DNA of 9,093 nucleotides, taken from positions 1-9,093 of the forward strand of contig JAUWHT010000329.1 of NCBI GenBank assembly GCA_030605745.1, in the 5' to 3' direction. The notes under the pieces were generated by a model that did not search any database, had not been told where the DNA came from, and saw only the letters and a program-made list of their open reading frames with translations. The translations under genes were made by a program, and so were the position numbers. The DNA is from Pirellulales bacterium. GTDB lineage: Bacteria > Planctomycetota > Planctomycetia > Pirellulales > Thermoguttaceae. Of the stretch, positions 5,669 through 9,093 are shown piece by piece (within the stretch, counting starts at the first letter, position 1; each line of letters opens with the position of its first letter).

Positions 5669-6930
5669 TGGGTGTCCTCCTTGGCATCGGTAAGGGTCAG
5701 CTCCACCAGCAGTTGTCCCCGTTCGGGCACGTCCAGGACCTTGAAATGGAACGGTCCCCAGCGGCACTGGTCGCCCACTTGTGGCAGTCGTTCGAGCACC
5801 TCCTGGACAATCCCGGCCACGGTAACGCTCTTGCTGGCGGGCCGGTCGACCTGGAAATGCCGCGACAGCCGCCGCAGACTGGTCATACCGGTGACCTGCC
5901 AGGTATCGTGGCCGACCTGTCGGATCGGTTTCCGCTCCAGCAGCCGTTCGCTTCGGCTGCCGGCGCGGCTGAAGATCGTATCCAGGATGTCGTCGAAGGT
6001 GAGGATGCCGATAGTCTCGCCCAACTCGTTGACCACGGCGGCCACTTGCCGGTCTTGCCGCTGCATCGCTTCCAGCGCGGCGGCCACGGTCGTGCACCAG
6101 GGAATGTAGACCACCGCCTCGGCGTGGTGTTCGAGGTGTTCGGTTGGGATGCTAGAGAGCCGGCGCAGGGCAATCGCCGCCGCCACCTCGTCGCTATTCG
6201 GCTCGGTCACCAATAGGTATCCGCTGGGCGGTACCCGGCCTTCCAGGTCGGCAAGCGACACCGGCGGACGAAACGAAAGGAACTGCATGCGCGGCCGCAT
6301 CAGCTCGTCTGCCCGAATCTCCGAAAGCAATACAATGCTTTGCAACACCTGCTGTTCCTGTTCCAGCAAGGCTGCATCGGAGGTGGACAACTTGACCGCG
6401 CGCTCCAGATCGCCCAAGCGGAGATACGGTTCCGGACGGAATCTGGGCAAGAGCAGCCGCCGCGAAAGCAAGTTAACCAGCCGCAGCGCGGGTATGAACG
6501 GGTCCAACAGCCGGGCCATCATGGCCAGGGGAACTGCGGCCAGTGCGGCCAGCCCACGCGGCCGCAACACCGCCAGACTCTTCGGCAGCATCTCGCTCAG
6601 CACGATGATCACCAACAGCGATCCGACGGCAAACAACCCGGCTGCAGTCGTGTGGCCGTCGCGATCAAGCTGGATGCTGGTAATCGAGGCGATGGTGAAG
6701 TAGGCCAGGTTGACCACCAGGTTCCAGAACAACACCACGGTCAACAGGCGGTCCGGTTCGGCCAGCAGTTCGGCGGCGACCCGCTGGGCCCGATTCCCCG
6801 CGGCCAGACGACGGCGATCCGGCCGCCGCAAGTAAAACAACGCCGCCTCGCTGGACGAAAAGAAAGCCGAACAAAGAATCAACACCCCCATGGCCACAAG
6901 CCAAGGAGTGTATTGCATGAACAAGTGCAC
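5665..6930 (-). CDS. CNNM/CBS/CorC_HlyC-domain protein (hemolysin-family, probable Mg2+/Co2+ efflux)
   Basis: Predicted 421-residue inner-membrane protein of the CorB/YfjD type, close to the usual length of about 430. The CNNM domain covers about 1-180: first membrane segment with SAFFSSSEAALF (21-32), further segments near 63-82, 97-112 and 125-140, and the motif LSEMLPKSLA (111-120). A CBS pair spans about 205-325 (RADELMRPRMQFLSF at 206-220; ETIGILTFDDILDTIF at 305-320). A CorC_HlyC domain closes the protein (about 335-415; VTVAGIVQEVLERLPQVGD at 369-387). CBS pairs in this family bind nucleotide and gate Mg2+ transport (established). The GTG at 6930 is preferred over ATG 6918 because AGGAG (plus strand 6937-6941) lies six bases upstream. 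The start lies immediately downstream of a heptamer repeat (6946-6973), which may influence its expression. It is the first gene of a coupled pair. Confidence 0.93.
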   Translation of the reverse strand: MHLFMQYTPWLVAMGVLILCSAFFSSSEAALFYLRRPDRRRLAAGNRAQRVAAELLAEPDRLLTVVLFWNLVVNLAYFTIASITSIQLDRDGHTTAAGLFAVGSLLVIIVLSEMLPKSLAVLRPRGLAALAAVPLAMMARLLDPFIPALRLVNLLSRRLLLPRFRPEPYLRLGDLERAVKLSTSDAALLEQEQQVLQSIVLLSEIRADELMRPRMQFLSFRPPVSLADLEGRVPPSGYLLVTEPNSDEVAAAIALRRLSSIPTEHLEHHAEAVVYIPWCTTVAAALEAMQRQDRQVAAVVNELGETIGILTFDDILDTIFSRAGSRSERLLERKPIRQVGHDTWQVTGMTSLRRLSRHFQVDRPASKSVTVAGIVQEVLERLPQVGDQCRWGPFHFKVLDVPERGQLLVELTLTDAKEDTQ

Positions 6931-6945
6931 GGAGGACTCCTCATC

Positions 6946-6973
6946 AAGGATGAAGGATGAAGGATGAAGGATG
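6946..6973. repeat. Tandem heptamer array (AAGGATG)4
   Basis: Four perfect copies of AAGGATG lie just upstream of the CNNM/CorC start. On the coding (minus) strand they read as CATCCTT and end six bases before the AGGAG ribosome binding site. The array is the exact reverse complement of the perfect part of the array at 7067-7115, so a minus-strand transcript could fold the two into a 28-base-pair stem. Confidence 0.9.
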
Positions 6974-7066
6974 AATTCGTGAATTAGGAATCATCAACTC
7001 CAAACGATGTGGGAAGCTGTCAGTGGATCGCCATGCCGTCGGCCGCCAAACGATATGGGCTCCTCA

Positions 7067-7115
7067 CACCCTTCACCCCACACCTTTCATCCTTCATCCT
7101 TCATCCTTCATCCTT
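7067..7115. repeat. Tandem heptamer array, (CATCCTT)4 plus degenerate units
   Basis: Four perfect CATCCTT copies (7088-7115) are preceded in the same 7-base phase by three degenerate units, CACCCTT, CACCCCA and CACCTTT (7067-7087). The array runs into the 3' end of the permease gene and supplies its last codons and stop (Lys-Asp-Glu-Gly-TGA). It is inverted relative to the array at 6946-6973. A further near-repeat, CCAAACGATGTGGG / CCAAACGATATGGG, lies between the arrays (7000-7013 and 7046-7059). Confidence 0.88.
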
Positions 7116-8915
7116 TGTTCCCCCCGTGGCCACGTCGAATTCACCGATTGCCGGGACCATCATTGCGGCGGTCGTAAAGCTGTAAGCGGTGGCCGTTACC
7201 AAGAACACGCCCAGGGTGTAGTCGATCAGGAAGCTGGTAATCGCGTAGAACGTGGCGATGGGGCAAAGGAACGACGCGAGGCCGATAGCGGTCGAGGGAT
7301 TCCTGGAACCCAGCGCCACGTAGAGCCCTACTCCGCCGCCGAGCATGAACGCCAGAAACGGCTGGAGTTGCGCCTGGAACGAACCGCTGAATGCCATCAT
7401 CATCCGCATGCAGACGGCCACGCCCACAAACAGAAAAAATACCGTCCCCAGACTGGTGCCGGTCGCGATACCCGAGTTGGCATACGTTATTCCGCAATGT
7501 ATCCCCAACATGGCCACAAACACATACAACACCACCAATCCGCCCAGCAAGTAAGTCAGGTTCTCCAGACTCAACGTGCCGACGAGACAAAGATAGACAC
7601 ACAAAAGCATTGGCCCGGCAACCATCTCCTTGGTATTGTAGAACACGCCGCCGAGCTTGCCAAAGACGATTTCCTTAGGCGTCAGATCCGTGACCAGCAA
7701 CAGATCCAAGGCCTGACTGTCGCGCTCGCTGGTCATCGAGGTGACAGCCTGGGCGTTGACCAACACCAGGCTCAGCAGAAACAGCGGAACCAAAGCCGCA
7801 GCACCGCCGAGGTGGGTAACCGCCTGGCCGCTCTGGACCATCCAATACGTGCTTCCGGCGGCCAGGCCGAACAACACCAGGTAGGCCAGCCGGATTACCA
7901 GGATCTTCCGCCCGTAGGCCCAGGTCCGTATCTCGCGCCAAATGATCGGATTATCCCACACGCGCCGCGTCCGGACAGCCCTGGTTGATGCTGGCACGGT
8001 AGCAGCATAGGGTGCCGTGCGTAAACCCGTTCGCCCGTGTTCGGCGTCGCCCAAGATACTTTTCTGGGCTGCGGCATCTTCTTCACGCTGGACAGGCCGG
8101 GATTCCCGCGACGGGTTCCAGACGCGAACCATCGCCACCGCTAATCCGTTCAGCGCCACCGAGCCCAGTACGGCGACCACCAGGAACAAGTTGACCGGTG
8201 TAGCCAGCGGTCCCAGGGCCGGATCGGCACCGGCGCAGGGCCGGGTGGCCCCAAGGACGGCCTGCCAGGGGCTGAATCCGGCGGCCCAGGTCCGGCAGGC
8301 GAGTCCCCCCCAGTTCTTCCCGAACGCCCCAAATGTTACAAGCTCCCAAATTGCCAGCCACAAGACCAACAACAGGACGGTCATGGCTAATGCCTGGAAC
8401 GTCTTCTCGCGCCATAGGGCCAAGGTCGAGCCCAAGCTGCCACATACCAGCACACTGGCTAAGGTCACGGCGAACACCCGGGCGATCTGCCCGAACGACA
8501 CCCCCCCCAGCAGGACAGACAGCATGAATACCGGCAGTGCCGCGGCCAACATCACCAGTACGTGCAGCACGCTGGCGAACAACTTGCCCAGTACCAGCTC
8601 ACTGTTGGACAGATTCGTCAGCAGCAGCAGCACCAGTGTCCGCCGGTCCTTTTCCTTGGCCACCGCGCTGGCGGCCAACATCGCCGAGAAAAACACGGCC
8701 AGTGCCAATTGCAGCGGAGCCAGAATCTGGAACAGGATCGTTCCAAACCGCGCCAAGTCGCCCACGTCGCGGACCAACTGCGTACCGGTCAGCGCCAGCC
8801 ACGCCGTGCTTATCAGCACCAGCAGCGCAAGCACGTAGGCCGCCCGGGCGACGTAAGTCCGCGTCCGCTGTGGTGCAATCGCTACCTCGCGGCTGAAAAC
8901 AGGTCCGATTAGCAA
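7101..8915 (-). CDS. Large ABC-2 type transporter permease with two homologous halves
   Basis: Predicted 604-residue membrane protein, probably the permease of an ABC exporter of the NosY/ABC-2 kind. It contains about a dozen hydrophobic segments (for example 22-42, 58-85, 114-137, 148-166, 175-193, 241-262, 338-358, 371-390, 430-449, 453-473, 485-503, 541-586). The two halves share a clear motif after the second membrane region: EKDRRTLVLLLLTNLSNSEL (88-107) and ERDSQALDLLLVTDLTPKEI (397-416), each followed by V-(L/F)-G-K-L. This shows internal duplication, joined by a charged cytoplasmic linker (about 265-325). Translation starts at TTG 8915, with GGAG eight bases upstream (plus-strand CTCC, 8924-8927); an in-frame stop farther upstream rules out a longer form. 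No ATPase gene is visible upstream, so the partner lies elsewhere. The substrate is unknown. The stop codon lies inside a heptamer repeat. Confidence 0.87.
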   Translation of the reverse strand: MLIGPVFSREVAIAPQRTRTYVARAAYVLALLVLISTAWLALTGTQLVRDVGDLARFGTILFQILAPLQLALAVFFSAMLAASAVAKEKDRRTLVLLLLTNLSNSELVLGKLFASVLHVLVMLAAALPVFMLSVLLGGVSFGQIARVFAVTLASVLVCGSLGSTLALWREKTFQALAMTVLLLVLWLAIWELVTFGAFGKNWGGLACRTWAAGFSPWQAVLGATRPCAGADPALGPLATPVNLFLVVAVLGSVALNGLAVAMVRVWNPSRESRPVQREEDAAAQKSILGDAEHGRTGLRTAPYAATVPASTRAVRTRRVWDNPIIWREIRTWAYGRKILVIRLAYLVLFGLAAGSTYWMVQSGQAVTHLGGAAALVPLFLLSLVLVNAQAVTSMTSERDSQALDLLLVTDLTPKEIVFGKLGGVFYNTKEMVAGPMLLCVYLCLVGTLSLENLTYLLGGLVVLYVFVAMLGIHCGITYANSGIATGTSLGTVFFLFVGVAVCMRMMMAFSGSFQAQLQPFLAFMLGGGVGLYVALGSRNPSTAIGLASFLCPIATFYAITSFLIDYTLGVFLVTATAYSFTTAAMMVPAIGEFDVATGGTKDEG

Positions 8916-8977
8916 CGCTGCATCTCCAGTGCCTGGTCGGCGATTCTAAATAAGGAGCTGTAACACAATAACTCGAT
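8916..8977 (-). promoter_or_regulatory. Possible promoter and ribosome binding site of the permease gene
   Basis: On the minus strand a good -10 hexamer, TAGAAT (plus-strand ATTCTA, 8943-8948), lies about 30 bases before the TTG start, with no recognisable -35 at the normal distance. The ribosome binding site GGAG is at 8927-8924. An in-frame TAG overlapping this -10 limits the permease N-terminus. The palindromic element just upstream (8978-9067) would partly isolate this promoter from the preceding gene. Confidence 0.3.
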
Positions 8978-9067
8978 CAATTGGGTGGCACGCCCAGAAC
9001 GAAGTGATGGGCGTGGGGGCCGGAAAAACACGCCCTTCGCTCTGCTCAGGGACGTGCCACCCAGTTG
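8978..9067. repeat. Composite palindromic (REP-like) element
   Basis: Outer arms CAATTGGGTGGCACG (8978-8992) and CGTGCCACCCAGTTG (9053-9067) pair over 15 bases with one G-T wobble. Inside are two smaller stem-loops: CACGCCCA / TGGGCGTG (8989-8996 and 9008-9015), and CACGCCC / GGGACGTG (9029-9035 and 9049-9056, one bulged base). Together they could form a cruciform or branched RNA. The GGGTGGCACG-type sequence resembles palindromes I associate with planctomycete intergenic regions (memory, not checked). No coding frame is supported. Confidence 0.75.
9024..9056 (-). terminator. Terminator-like hairpin with T5 on the minus strand
   Basis: Read on the minus strand, CACGTCCC (9056-9049) pairs with GGGCGTG (9035-9029), one base bulged, across a 13-base loop, and is followed at once by TTTTT (plus-strand A-run, 9024-9028). 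This resembles an intrinsic terminator for a gene upstream of the permease, beyond the right edge. The fairly long loop and bulge lower confidence; it may simply be one branch of the palindromic element. Confidence 0.4.
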
Positions 9068-9079
9068 CCGACGACCACC

Positions 9080-9091
9080 GGTCGCGGCTTT
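9080..9091. repeat. Second copy of GGTCGCGGCTTT
   Basis: The 12-mer GGTCGCGGCTTT is identical to 4684-4695. Here it is the right half of a smaller hairpin, CGACC-ACC-GGTCG (9072-9084), followed by CGGCTTTGT. At the first site the hairpin is CGCGACC-GAC-GGTCGCG, followed by GCTTTAT. The matching layout (stem, 3-base loop, GCTTT tail) suggests a repeated terminator-like unit. Confidence 0.45.
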
Positions 9092-9093
9092 GT

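Noticed and set aside
5669..6097. N-terminal extension of the short CNNM protein
   Set aside because: The open frame upstream of GTG 5668 is an out-of-frame reading of the CorC/CBS part of the neighbouring gene; the ribosome binding site and the first membrane segment support the GTG start.
6946..7115. CRISPR-like array
   Set aside because: The repeats are 7 bases long, directly tandem with no spacers, and no cas genes are present.
7023..7988. 321-codon plus-strand frame through the heptamer array and opposite the permease
   Set aside because: It starts in repeats and runs antisense to a membrane-protein gene; it is His/Gln-rich with no domain.

Overview
The window looks like chromosomal DNA from a planctomycete, most likely in or near the Pirellulales. 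This is inferred from gene content: a Tat-exported Gfo/Idh/MocA oxidoreductase with the GDVTDWGAHHID signature, a divergent XylR-type AraC regulator, a TPR lipoprotein, a very small basic protein ending in RSLGYHK, paired CNNM/CorC genes, and a large two-half ABC-2 permease. Base composition is moderately GC-rich. There are no rRNA or tRNA genes, CRISPR array, phage module or transposase that I can see.

Layout. Left part (1-2974): a possibly frame-disrupted gene start on the minus strand (1-160), the Tat oxidoreductase (minus, 205-1557), a divergent promoter region (1558-1780) and the XylR-like regulator (plus, 1781-2974). The regulator probably senses a sugar and controls the oxidoreductase. 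Middle (2975-4710): a gene-poor stretch with two GC-rich hairpins and a Trp-rich minus-strand coding remnant, then the TPR lipoprotein (3522-4280), the 78-residue protein (4414-4650) and a short repeat/terminator block. Right part (4694-9093): a minus-strand run of an ABC-2 type permease (7101-8915), a CNNM/CBS/CorC protein (5665-6930) and a shorter CNNM protein (4694-5668). The last two overlap by four bases and are surely co-translated. A palindromic repeat element lies upstream of the permease.

The genes are mostly ordinary for this phylum. I did not find a convincing new multi-gene system. The most unusual material is non-coding. Heptamer arrays (AAGGATG)4 and (CATCCTT)4 face each other across the permease/CNNM junction, and one contains the permease stop codon. 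A composite cruciform-like palindrome lies at the right end. Two related GC hairpins sit next to a broken-looking Trp-rich frame.
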